A stretch of DNA of 14,803 nucleotides, from positions 1-14,803 of the forward strand of contig DYKW01000027.1 of assembly GCA_020722405.1 (NCBI GenBank), given 5' to 3'. This DNA comes from Anaerolinea thermophila. Its GTDB lineage: Bacteria; Chloroflexota; Anaerolineae; Anaerolineales; DRKV01. This document shows positions 6,258 to 13,647 of this stretch, piece after piece. The position numbers were made by a program, and so were the translations under genes. Position 1 is the first letter of the stretch. Every line of letters begins with the position of its first letter. The notes beneath the pieces are model-generated. The model worked only from the letters and a program-made list of their open reading frames with translations. It searched no databases and was not told where the DNA came from.

Positions 6258-8150
6258 ATGGAGCCACTACAAAAATCTAAAATTTTGTATATCGAAGATA
6301 CCGAGTCCGCCCGTATATTAGTACGGCGGCTATTGGGGCAAGAGTATATTGTACTGGAGACCGACAATCCACTCGATGGGTTGGAACTAGCGCAAGATAC
6401 CCAGCCTGATCTGGTGCTCCTGGACATTAACCTGCCCCACATGAGTGGGCGCGAGGTTGCTACCCGGCTACGAAGTATTTTACCCACCGTGCCACTGGTG
6501 GCACTAACAGCCGACGCTACCGCCGGTTCTCGTGAAAAGGCATTGGCAGCCGGTTGTATTGGCTTCATCACCAAACCCATCGATGTGGATTCTTTTCCAA
6601 AGCAGGTAAAGGAATACCTGCAAGGAAAACACGACCTGCTAGAAAACGCACCAGAACACATGCAAGCCTACCACGCTGAACTGGTAGAACATCTGGAAGC
6701 CAAAATCCGGGAATTAACAGAAGTCGTTAAGCGTAACGAATATCTGAACCGCCAAAATCAGTATATCATCACCATGCTGGAACGGCGGCAGCACTTGTTA
6801 GAAGCAGCGGCACGCGTCAGCCACAGCATTACATCCATCCTCGACCTGGATGAATTATTGCGCTCAACAGTAGACATCTTGTGTGATGAGTTTTCACTGT
6901 ATTACTCCGGCATTTTTCTTCTTTCAGATGATGGAGAGTGGGCAGTATTACGCGCCGGATATGGGGAAGCCGGACAACACATGCTGAGAACGAATTTCCG
7001 CCTGCATGTAGACCGTCATTCCATGATCGGGTCGAGCATTCTGCAAAAGAAAGCCCTCACTGCACTGGATGTAGAAGGAGAGCCATCTCATTTTCGAAAT
7101 CCGCTCCTGCCCAAGACACGTTCCGAGGCCGCACTGCCGCTCATTGTGCAGGGAACACCACTGGGCGCAATGACCGTTCAAAGCGAGGCACTTAACGCCT
7201 TTAGCGAAGAGGATGTCGCTGCGCTACAATCCCTGGCTGATCAAATTGCCATCGCTATCAACAATGCGCGTCTGTTGAAAGAGTTGGAAGCCGCTAATAA
7301 CGAACTGCTACGGACGAAAACCTTCGAGGCCATTGCAACCGCCACCAGCGAGGCCATCCATTGGGTTGGAAACAAAGCAGCACCCATCCCCGGCAGTGCG
7401 CAACGAGTACGCGAAGATTTGCTCAACCTGGCGGCAGCCATCCGCCAAGCCTATCTTGAGCATGGAACACCATGGCCGTTTCAGACTATTTGGGAAAACC
7501 TGCTCGAAGAAGCACAGGATTTGAACCTGGCAGAACTCGCCAATGAGTTGGCGTCTTATCCCGAACGCCGGCAGCGTGCGCTGATCAGCCTGGAATCCAT
7601 GCTGGAAGACTTACAAATTATCCAGAACAGTGCAACGACCATCCTTAACATCAAGGAAGACCTGATAGGCCCGGCACGTCAACGCCATGAGACAGCCTTC
7701 GCATTGGAGGAACTGCTTGCAAAAATCATCCCGGAGATGGGTTACCCTAAGGGCGTGGTCACCCTGGGAGTCGCGCGCGATCTCCCACGGGTTTTTGGAG
7801 ATCCCCGTCAAATTGAGCGGGTCTTCATCAATTTGATTAAAAATGCCCGGGAAGCGTTATCAGGACAAGGACATCCTCAGCCACAAATTCAGGTAAAGAT
7901 ACGGCCCGCGCCTCAAAGTGGCTTCGTCGAAACCATTGTGCAGGACAATGGGCCGGGAATTCCACCAGAAATTCAGGAAAAAATCTGGGTTTCATTTTTC
8001 ACCACCAAAGGCAACAGCGGCGGTACGGGATTGGGTCTTCCGGCTTGTATGCAAATCATCACCCAAAGTAAAGGTAAATTGTGGGTAGAAAGCCAGCCGG
8101 GAGAAGGCGCTACTTTTTACGTTTGGTTGCCCGTTGCAAAACATTCATAG
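6258..8150 (+). CDS. Hybrid signalling kinase REC-GAF-atypical HisKA-HATPase
   Basis: This 630-residue cytoplasmic protein has no membrane segment. An N-terminal receiver (about 7-122) has the acid pair Glu13/Asp14, phosphoacceptor Asp56, Thr84 and Lys106. A helical linker (130-180) leads to a GAF sensor (about 188-343). The phosphoacceptor helix carries His368 in the unusual motif HWVGNK. A long helical hairpin follows, with about 50 residues more than in the paralogue at 8578. The ATPase domain has the N box (Asn529), DNGPGIP (563-569) and GGTGLGL. Start choice: ATG 6258 is preferred over an in-frame TTG at 6252, and neither has a clear ribosome-binding site. It is the first gene of the operon, 16 bases before the next. 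The GAF ligand is unknown. Kinase activity is likely but the H-box is non-canonical. Confidence 0.88.
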   Translation: MEPLQKSKILYIEDTESARILVRRLLGQEYIVLETDNPLDGLELAQDTQPDLVLLDINLPHMSGREVATRLRSILPTVPLVALTADATAGSREKALAAGCIGFITKPIDVDSFPKQVKEYLQGKHDLLENAPEHMQAYHAELVEHLEAKIRELTEVVKRNEYLNRQNQYIITMLERRQHLLEAAARVSHSITSILDLDELLRSTVDILCDEFSLYYSGIFLLSDDGEWAVLRAGYGEAGQHMLRTNFRLHVDRHSMIGSSILQKKALTALDVEGEPSHFRNPLLPKTRSEAALPLIVQGTPLGAMTVQSEALNAFSEEDVAALQSLADQIAIAINNARLLKELEAANNELLRTKTFEAIATATSEAIHWVGNKAAPIPGSAQRVREDLLNLAAAIRQAYLEHGTPWPFQTIWENLLEEAQDLNLAELANELASYPERRQRALISLESMLEDLQIIQNSATTILNIKEDLIGPARQRHETAFALEELLAKIIPEMGYPKGVVTLGVARDLPRVFGDPRQIERVFINLIKNAREALSGQGHPQPQIQVKIRPAPQSGFVETIVQDNGPGIPPEIQEKIWVSFFTTKGNSGGTGLGLPACMQIITQSKGKLWVESQPGEGATFYVWLPVAKHS

Positions 8151-8157
8151 AGAGAGG
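8151..8157 (+). promoter_or_regulatory. Ribosome-binding site of the stand-alone receiver gene
   Basis: AGAGAGG directly follows the preceding stop codon and lies nine bases before ATG 8167. It supports that start over an in-frame TTG at 8134 that would overlap the upstream gene. Confidence 0.65.
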
Positions 8158-8166
8158 TTTGATTTT

Positions 8167-8559
8167 ATGTTTACAATTCTATTAGTAGATGATGAGCGCT
8201 TGGTACGCCGTAGTTTGGAAAAAACCTTATTGCGAGCCGGCTTTGATGTAATTACCGCAGAAAATTGCGTTACCGGACTAGCGGCCTACCGGACAGCTCG
8301 GGACGAGGAAAATTCCATAGACCTAGCCGTCCTAGACCTAAACATACCTAATTTTGAGGGGCAACCTGCCCCCCATGCAGGGCTAGAATTGCTCAGCAAG
8401 TTGCGCGAGCAAGAGCCAAATTTGAAAGTCATTGTACTCACCGCTTACGATGAGGTCAATAAAGCCAAAGATGCGGTGCAACGTGGCGCAACCGCTTATT
8501 TCGTCAAAGGGCGAGAAAGCGGATTAGTAGAACTTATTCAACAATTAATTAGCAAATAG
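8167..8559 (+). CDS. Single-domain response regulator (receiver only)
   Basis: The 130-residue protein is a lone CheY-like receiver. It has acidic pocket residues Asp8 and Asp9, phosphoacceptor Asp57 in VLDLNIP, the signalling Thr92 in VLTAYD and Lys114. Lys114 is followed by Gly rather than the usual Pro. Between Asp57 and the GLEL helix there are about seven more residues than usual (FEGQPAPHAG), which lengthens the loop next to the phosphorylation site. There is no output domain, so it should act by protein contact or as a phosphate shuttle. It sits between the two kinase genes, 16 bases after the first and 18 before the second, which makes one or both kinases the natural partners. Confidence 0.9.
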   Translation: MFTILLVDDERLVRRSLEKTLLRAGFDVITAENCVTGLAAYRTARDEENSIDLAVLDLNIPNFEGQPAPHAGLELLSKLREQEPNLKVIVLTAYDEVNKAKDAVQRGATAYFVKGRESGLVELIQQLISK

Positions 8560-8567
8560 CAATTTAT

Positions 8568-8573
8568 GGAGAG
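8568..8573 (+). promoter_or_regulatory. Ribosome-binding site that selects ATG 8578
   Basis: GGAGAG lies four bases before ATG 8578, with its GGAG core at six. It overlaps the ATG at 8566, which has no site of its own, so the downstream ATG is taken as the start. Confidence 0.65.
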
Positions 8574-8577
8574 AAGC

Positions 8578-10680
8578 ATGAATGCACACATGCCTTATAA
8601 TCGACAAACATCCCTGCTATACACCGCTGCACGGGTAGCAAAGAATATCACGTCTATTCTTGACCCAGATGAATTATTGCAACAAACCGTAGATATTATT
8701 TGCGACGAATTTGGATTTTATTATGCCGGTGTTTTTCTAGTCGACGCTAGCGGTCAATGGACAGTACTACGCGCCGGGCGAGGAGAGCCCGGTCGGCAAA
8801 TGATCGCTGAGGGGCACAAACTCGCTATCGGTGGCAATTCGATGATCGGTGCCGCAGTTCAACAGCAACAAGCCCGCATTGCGCTAGATGTTGGCGAGGA
8901 GGCAGTATTTTTCAAGAATCCTCACTTGCCTTACACTCGTTCGGAAATGGCGTTGCCGTTGGTGGTGTACGGCGAAGCCATCGGAGCATTGACAGTACAA
9001 AGCACGGAGGAGGCTGCTTTCACCCAAGACGACATCGCCGCCCTGCAAGCCATGGCCGACCAATTGGCCATTGCAATTCATAATGCCAACTTGCATCGCA
9101 AAAACCAGGCACTATTACGTCAGGCTGAACGCCGCTCCAGACTTCTGCGGGCAGCAAACCAGGTTGGGAAACAAGTGACATCCATCCTAGACCTGGACGA
9201 ACTATTACCAACCATGGTGAACACCATCTGTGAAGCCTATGGGTTCTACTATGCGGGCATCTTCCTGGTAGATGATAGCGGCGAATGGGCAGTGCTACGT
9301 GCCGGTTATGGTAAGGCTGGGGAAGCCATGTTGGCCGAAAAGCACAGACTCAAAATCGGCGGCACATCTATGATTGGCGCGGCCATTGCGTTGGGCGAGG
9401 CTCGTATCGCGCTGGATGTCGGCGAGGAACGCGTACACTTCAAAAACCCCCACTTGCCCCATACCCGTTCGGAAATGGCACTGCCGCTGATAATAGGCAA
9501 TAAAGTTCTAGGCGCGGTCACAGTACAAAGTGTGGAAGAGCGCGCCTTCACCCAGGATGACATCACAACCCTGCAAACTATGGTCGATCATCTGGCAGTC
9601 GCCATCCAAAACGCTTACAACATCCAAGCGCTCAAAGAAGCACACGCCGCTTTGTTGCGCACAAAAGTATACGAAGCGCTTACCACCGCCACCACCGAAG
9701 CCATCCACTGGATTGGCAACAAGGCCTTGCCCATCACAACCAGCGTCGCTCGCATCCAGGAGGATGTACAACGCGGGGAAGTTGATTTCGAATCGTTGCA
9801 AGAAGACCTGGAGATGATCGCCGAAAGTGCGCGCTTAATCATGGAAGTCAAGGAGCAACTCATTGGACAGGCCCGCGAACAGCAGCCCCGCCCGTGTATG
9901 TTGACCGACATTGTCCAATCAGCAGCCATCCAACGCAAAATACCTTCCGAAATGCTGGAAATCGAAACCGAGGTGAATACCCCTCTAGGGTTGGCCGACT
10001 CCACCCAATTGACGCGCGCTATCGGAAATTTGCTGCAAAACGCACTAGAGGCCGATGCAACTCATATTCGCGTTCACGTTCACCCTGCAGCCGAAAAGGA
10101 CTATGTGGCTGTGGATATCCACGATGATGGCAAGGGCATTCCTCCCGAAGTACAAGAAAAGGTGTGGACGACATTCTACAGCGACAAAGGGCCAGATCAT
10201 CACGGGCTGGGATTAACCGCAGCGTTGCATATCGTTACACAATTACAGGGACAATTGAGCCTGGAAAGCACCCCAGGGGAAGGTACAACCCTTTACCTGT
10301 TGCTACCTGTAGCCCAGCACTTAGCGGCAGAAGACATTAGCACCGGCGCACGATACATTCTACTGCTGGATGACGATGACACCTGGGCTTCCTTTTTTGG
10401 AAGTACAATTGTCAGTGCCGGAAAGGTGCTTACGCACCGCACCCAGGGTACCCAAATAGATCCACAGGCTGATCTCATTCTCGTGGATGAATTTCAATAC
10501 GCTACGCCTATCGAAGAAATCTTACAAGCCCTGCAGGAAAGCGGCGTAGCCCACAAAACCATCATCCTTACAACCTCCCTCAACGTCGAACGCATGACCA
10601 CCTACATGAAACACGGCGTTAAGGATGTGTTGCTCAAGCCCTACACCCTGGCAGAAATATCTCGGGTTGCCCGGTCTTAG
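8578..10680 (+). CDS. Hybrid signalling kinase GAF-GAF-atypical HisKA-HATPase-REC
   Basis: This 700-residue cytoplasmic protein starts with two GAF domains (about 15-172 and 186-347). They are clear duplicates of each other and of the GAF in the upstream kinase, sharing DELL, YYAG, LRAG, SMIGAA, HLP and TRSEMALPL. The phosphoacceptor helix has His377 in HWIGNK, the same odd H-box as its neighbour. The ATPase domain has Asn488 in the N box, DDGKGIP (516-522) and a short lid ending in HHGLGL. A C-terminal receiver-like domain (about 592-700) keeps LLLDDDD, a candidate phosphoacceptor Asp637 in ILVDEF, Thr665 and Lys687-Pro. It lacks the usual Pro-x-x-x-Gly loop after the Asp, so phosphorylation of this domain is less certain. 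It is third in the operon; its stop overlaps a GTG that could start the cyclase. Confidence 0.88.
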   Translation: MNAHMPYNRQTSLLYTAARVAKNITSILDPDELLQQTVDIICDEFGFYYAGVFLVDASGQWTVLRAGRGEPGRQMIAEGHKLAIGGNSMIGAAVQQQQARIALDVGEEAVFFKNPHLPYTRSEMALPLVVYGEAIGALTVQSTEEAAFTQDDIAALQAMADQLAIAIHNANLHRKNQALLRQAERRSRLLRAANQVGKQVTSILDLDELLPTMVNTICEAYGFYYAGIFLVDDSGEWAVLRAGYGKAGEAMLAEKHRLKIGGTSMIGAAIALGEARIALDVGEERVHFKNPHLPHTRSEMALPLIIGNKVLGAVTVQSVEERAFTQDDITTLQTMVDHLAVAIQNAYNIQALKEAHAALLRTKVYEALTTATTEAIHWIGNKALPITTSVARIQEDVQRGEVDFESLQEDLEMIAESARLIMEVKEQLIGQAREQQPRPCMLTDIVQSAAIQRKIPSEMLEIETEVNTPLGLADSTQLTRAIGNLLQNALEADATHIRVHVHPAAEKDYVAVDIHDDGKGIPPEVQEKVWTTFYSDKGPDHHGLGLTAALHIVTQLQGQLSLESTPGEGTTLYLLLPVAQHLAAEDISTGARYILLLDDDDTWASFFGSTIVSAGKVLTHRTQGTQIDPQADLILVDEFQYATPIEEILQALQESGVAHKTIILTTSLNVERMTTYMKHGVKDVLLKPYTLAEISRVARS

Positions 10681-10721
10681 TGGCCATGCTGCATCTCCAA
10701 TCAGCGAAAGCGAGTCATCTC

Positions 10722-12443
10722 ATGAGCGACCATACAACTACTCAACAAACCCGGCTAAACCTTACCCAGCAAATTGACATTCTGCGCAGCATGGCGCAAC
10801 AGCTCCAACGCAACTTGCACAACGGCCCGAGCACTGTCTCACGCGTAATCATCGATCAAATCGATCAACTGATTAAGAATTTGTCCCAAATTCAAAAACA
10901 AGCATCCAGATTGGAAGAAGATTACAACAACCTGCTGGCACTAGCAGATATAGGGCAGATTATCAATTCGTCACTTGATCCCGACGCGGTGCTGCGCATT
11001 GTGATGGATACCATCATCCGGCTGACAAATGCGGAGCGTGGTTTTTTGATGCTGCGCGATACAAAAGGTGAATTGACTATCCGTATCGCTCGCAACTGGG
11101 AACAAGAATCCATCAATCCTTCTGAATTTGCTGTCAGCTACACTGTTATCGAACGAGTGGCAAGTGAGGGTCAGCCCGTGTTGACAACCAATGCCCAGGA
11201 AGATCCACGCTTCGATGGTCACCAAAGCATTATCGCCTACAACCTGCGTTCAATTCTATGCGTGCCGCTCAAGGTAAAAGGGGAACTCATTGGCGTCATC
11301 TATGCCGACAACCGCATTCGTACCGGCATTTTCACCGAATCCGATCGCGATCTCCTGGCAGCCTTTGCAAATCAGGCCGCAGTCGCCATTGAAAATGCTC
11401 GTCTGTTTGATTCCTTGCGCCGTACGCTTGATGAGGTTACGGAACTCAAAAATCTGATGGATAACGTCTTCGAATCCATCGCCAGCGGCGTGCTAACTGC
11501 AGATGTGCAAGAGCGCATTACGTTGTGTAATCGCTCGGCAGAAGAAATTCTGGGGAAAGCCGCGCGGGAACTGATAGGTCACTCCCTGGACGAAGTCATT
11601 CCCCCCTTCAAGGAAGGCATTGCCGACCATGTACGTACCGTACATCAAAAGGACACATCGGTGGTTGGCGTGGAGGTGGATTCAGAATTCCCCAACAAAG
11701 GACGGGTTATTCTTAATGTCAACCTCTCTCCACTCAAAGATGCTGAGCAAAACACTCAAGGTATCGCCATTGTGCTGGATGACCTAACCGAGCGTAAACG
11801 CCTGGAAGCTGAACGGCGCTTGTTTGAACGCATGGTTTCCCCAGCGGTCATTGCACAACTTAATCCAGATCAATTGCAATTAGGCGGCAAACGCACGAAT
11901 ATCACGACGCTATTTGCCGATATTCGCGGCTTCACCTCCTTTAGTGAAAGTCTCGATCCGGAAGAACTCTTCAACATCTTGAACCGCTATCTGGCTGCCG
12001 CCGCCGATGCTGTCCTTGCTCAAGAGGGCACGGTGGATAAATTTATGGGTGACGCGGTAATGGCCTGGTTTAACGCCCCCATTCCACAACCCGACCACAC
12101 GCTGCGCGCCGTGCGCACCGCGCTTGCCATTCGTGACAGTGTTCGCACCTTGCACCAACAACTGCCATTCCAATACAACCTGGCCTTTGGGGTTGGAATT
12201 CATTACGGCGAGGCACTGCTCGGCCTGGTGGGAACAGAAAAGCGCCTGGAATACACCGCGATTGGTGACAGTGTAAATACAGCAAAACGTATCCAGGAAA
12301 ACAGTGCGGCCAATCAAATCTTGATTAGCGAACAAGCCTACCAGTTCATCCGAGATAGCGTCACTGTACAAGAGGTCGCACCAGTACACGCGAAGGGCAA
12401 GAGCATTCCATTGCGCGTGTACGAAGTGCTAGACCTGCGTTAA
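10722..12443 (+). CDS. GAF-PAS-class III adenylate cyclase
   Basis: The 573-residue protein has a helical N-terminus (10-66), a GAF domain (about 68-228), a short helix, a PAS domain (about 244-356) and a C-terminal class III cyclase domain (about 388-570). Both metal-binding aspartates are present (Asp400 in FADIRGFTSF, Asp444 in FMGDAVMAWF). Lys440 and Thr512 (YTAIGDSVN) occupy the purine-specificity positions, and Asn519 and Arg523 the transition-state positions. A Lys/Thr pair is the class IIIb adenylate cyclase signature, so the product should be cAMP made by a homodimer. The start is uncertain: GTG 10680 overlaps the preceding stop (TAGTG) and would add 14 residues; ATG 10722 is chosen for its natural N-terminus but has only a weak ribosome-binding site. 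It is the last operon gene and the only obvious effector. Confidence 0.9.
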   Translation: MSDHTTTQQTRLNLTQQIDILRSMAQQLQRNLHNGPSTVSRVIIDQIDQLIKNLSQIQKQASRLEEDYNNLLALADIGQIINSSLDPDAVLRIVMDTIIRLTNAERGFLMLRDTKGELTIRIARNWEQESINPSEFAVSYTVIERVASEGQPVLTTNAQEDPRFDGHQSIIAYNLRSILCVPLKVKGELIGVIYADNRIRTGIFTESDRDLLAAFANQAAVAIENARLFDSLRRTLDEVTELKNLMDNVFESIASGVLTADVQERITLCNRSAEEILGKAARELIGHSLDEVIPPFKEGIADHVRTVHQKDTSVVGVEVDSEFPNKGRVILNVNLSPLKDAEQNTQGIAIVLDDLTERKRLEAERRLFERMVSPAVIAQLNPDQLQLGGKRTNITTLFADIRGFTSFSESLDPEELFNILNRYLAAAADAVLAQEGTVDKFMGDAVMAWFNAPIPQPDHTLRAVRTALAIRDSVRTLHQQLPFQYNLAFGVGIHYGEALLGLVGTEKRLEYTAIGDSVNTAKRIQENSAANQILISEQAYQFIRDSVTVQEVAPVHAKGKSIPLRVYEVLDLR

Positions 12444-12446
12444 TAC

Positions 12447-12483
12447 ACACGGCCTCCTCGCAAATGAACCCAGGAGGCCGTGT
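12447..12483 (+). terminator. Hairpin after the signalling operon, no T-run
   Basis: ACACGGCCTCCT (12447-12458) pairs perfectly with AGGAGGCCGTGT (12472-12483) around a 13-base loop, three bases after the cyclase stop. The lack of a T-run means it may protect the mRNA end or help a rho-dependent stop rather than terminate alone. Confidence 0.65.
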
Positions 12484-12560
12484 ACACACCCATATTCATT
12501 GCCTGTTGGACTGCCAATATCTTCCAATCTAGACTCTGGCGTTTTCTTATTCAACCGCAA

Positions 12561-12662
12561 ATTTACATGGTTTTTCGCCGGAGAGCGATTAAAAAATCTG
12601 CGTAGTCTGTGCCATCTGTGGATCAATATCAGCTATTCGCCGGTTTCGCCAGACTTCCAGTT
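12561..12662. repeat. Dispersed intergenic repeat, copy B
   Basis: This is the second copy of the element at 966-1063, in the same orientation, with about 75% identity by eye. It carries the longer form of the centre, CTGCGTAGTCTGTGCCATCTG, where copy A has a nine-base gap. It ends about ten bases before the ribosome-binding site of the next gene, so it lies within that gene's upstream region. Confidence 0.85.
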
Positions 12663-12670
12663 CCAACCAT

Positions 12671-12679
12671 AAGGAGGAG
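12671..12679 (+). promoter_or_regulatory. Near-perfect ribosome-binding site for a GTG start
   Basis: AAGGAGGAG is close to the ideal anti-16S match and lies six to seven bases before GTG 12686. It decides this start although no ATG is present. Confidence 0.85.
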
Positions 12680-12685
12680 TTTATC

Positions 12686-13324
12686 GTGGCATGGTTTTTT
12701 AAAACTGATCCAACACTGACAGAATACCAAAAATTCCGCAAAATCGGGCGCGACCTGAATCACAAAATCATAGATGCTTACATCAATGAAACCATTCTTG
12801 CAAAAGCAGCAAAGATGTTGAGACTGGGGCAAAAAGGTCAATTGTTTTTAGATAGCGAAAGTGACCTCAGTGTTCTGATGGATTTTGCCTTATATGAAAT
12901 CCGTCACCATGATGGAAGAAATTCTGTAGAAAAGTATGCAGAAACCAAAGGTGGCGCAGACGTTATTGAAAGAGAACTGTTGGCGGCAATGATTCAGGCA
13001 CAGACAGGGCTTTACAAAATCAAGCAGGTTTTACGTGATAAGCGACAAATCGTGCTGGAGAACATGATAACGTCTGAAGCGCCAACAGTTTTGACGGATG
13101 TCAATTTCAGCCAAATGATGGTATCTGAATTGTGTATTTTCTTTCGGCCAATTTCCTTATCAAGATTTACTATGACTTCTGGGATGGCATTTGTCTTTCC
13201 ATCCAAGTTGGAGCAACAACTGCAAATGGATTGGAAACGTCTCGAGATAAAAGGTAATGCGGAACGATATGCCAGGTTTTTCAAGAAAAGTAGGCAAAGT
13301 GGTATTGAAACAATCTATGCGTGA
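12686..13324 (+). CDS. Conserved-looking soluble protein, function unknown
   Basis: The 212-residue protein has no signal peptide, membrane segment or cofactor motif, and I cannot name its family. The first 50 residues are basic and helical (FRKIGRDLNHKIIDAY). Next come DSESDLSVLMDFALYEI (56-72), a helix with ELLAAMIQAQTGLYKIKQV (97-115), LTDVNFS (136-142) and FTMTSGMAFVF (161-171). This order resembles, by weak recollection, uncharacterised proteins of several phyla that share an 'LMDF/Y...MTSG' layout. The gene is A+T-richer and Lys/Ile-richer than its neighbours, which may point to transfer. It starts with GTG behind an excellent ribosome-binding site. It is flanked by repeat copy B on the left and a hairpin cluster on the right, and is probably transcribed alone. 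Confidence 0.82.
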   Translation: MAWFFKTDPTLTEYQKFRKIGRDLNHKIIDAYINETILAKAAKMLRLGQKGQLFLDSESDLSVLMDFALYEIRHHDGRNSVEKYAETKGGADVIERELLAAMIQAQTGLYKIKQVLRDKRQIVLENMITSEAPTVLTDVNFSQMMVSELCIFFRPISLSRFTMTSGMAFVFPSKLEQQLQMDWKRLEIKGNAERYARFFKKSRQSGIETIYA

Positions 13325-13337
13325 GGCAAAAAGGCAG

Positions 13338-13373
13338 CCCAACACGGCATTCTAAGAAACAGCCAGTGTTGGG
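13338..13373. repeat. Hairpin CCCAACAC / GTGTTGGG
   Basis: An 8-bp perfect stem extends by GGC/GCC after a one-base bulge, 13 bases after the stop of the 212-aa gene. It has no T-run. Confidence 0.6.
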
Positions 13374-13418
13374 TCTGGTACGGAAAGGGCGAGACCGAGT
13401 TTTTTGGCCTCGCATTGC

Positions 13419-13452
13419 AGAGCGCAATTCCTCGTTGGCGGAATTGCGCTCT
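13419..13452. terminator. Strong hairpin terminator between convergent genes
   Basis: AGAGCGCAATTCC and GGAATTGCGCTCT form a perfect 13-bp stem with an eight-base loop, followed by TGTTTC. It is the best stop signal for the gene ending at 13324. It might also serve the minus-strand gene, though it is almost 200 bases past that gene's end. Confidence 0.75.
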
Positions 13453-13647
13453 TGTTTCATCCGGATTAAAGGGCGACCTCGCCATACTGGGTGACTGCAG
13501 CGGACAACAGGTATGCTCCCCGCCCGAAGCGGGTCTGCCCTTTGGCTTTGGTCTACGTTTGGAGTTCTCCCTTCCAAATCTCGCCACCGCTAACGCAAGC
13601 CATTAGGAGGCAGACAAGCACGGGAAAATGATGAACCATGCCCATTT

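Larger units (their letters stand above)
13325..13647. other. Gene-free region between convergent genes
   Basis: The first 130 bases hold three consecutive hairpins, including a strong terminator. The rest (13453-13647) has only short weak stems such as TTTGGA/TCCAAA near 13558-13578. A 63-codon plus-strand open frame here (13415-13606) starts inside the terminator stem and has no ribosome-binding site, so it is not taken as a gene. Confidence 0.7.

Noticed and set aside
8134..8166. TTG start for the lone receiver, overlapping the first kinase
   Set aside because: Receivers begin within a few residues of the first beta strand, and ATG 8167 has an AGAGAGG site at good spacing.
11910..12389. 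Minus-strand open frame of 159 codons
   Set aside because: It lies wholly opposite the cyclase catalytic domain, whose motifs are unmistakable.
13415..13606. Small plus-strand gene of 63 codons
   Set aside because: It starts in a terminator stem and lacks a ribosome-binding site; the sequence has no coding character that I can see.
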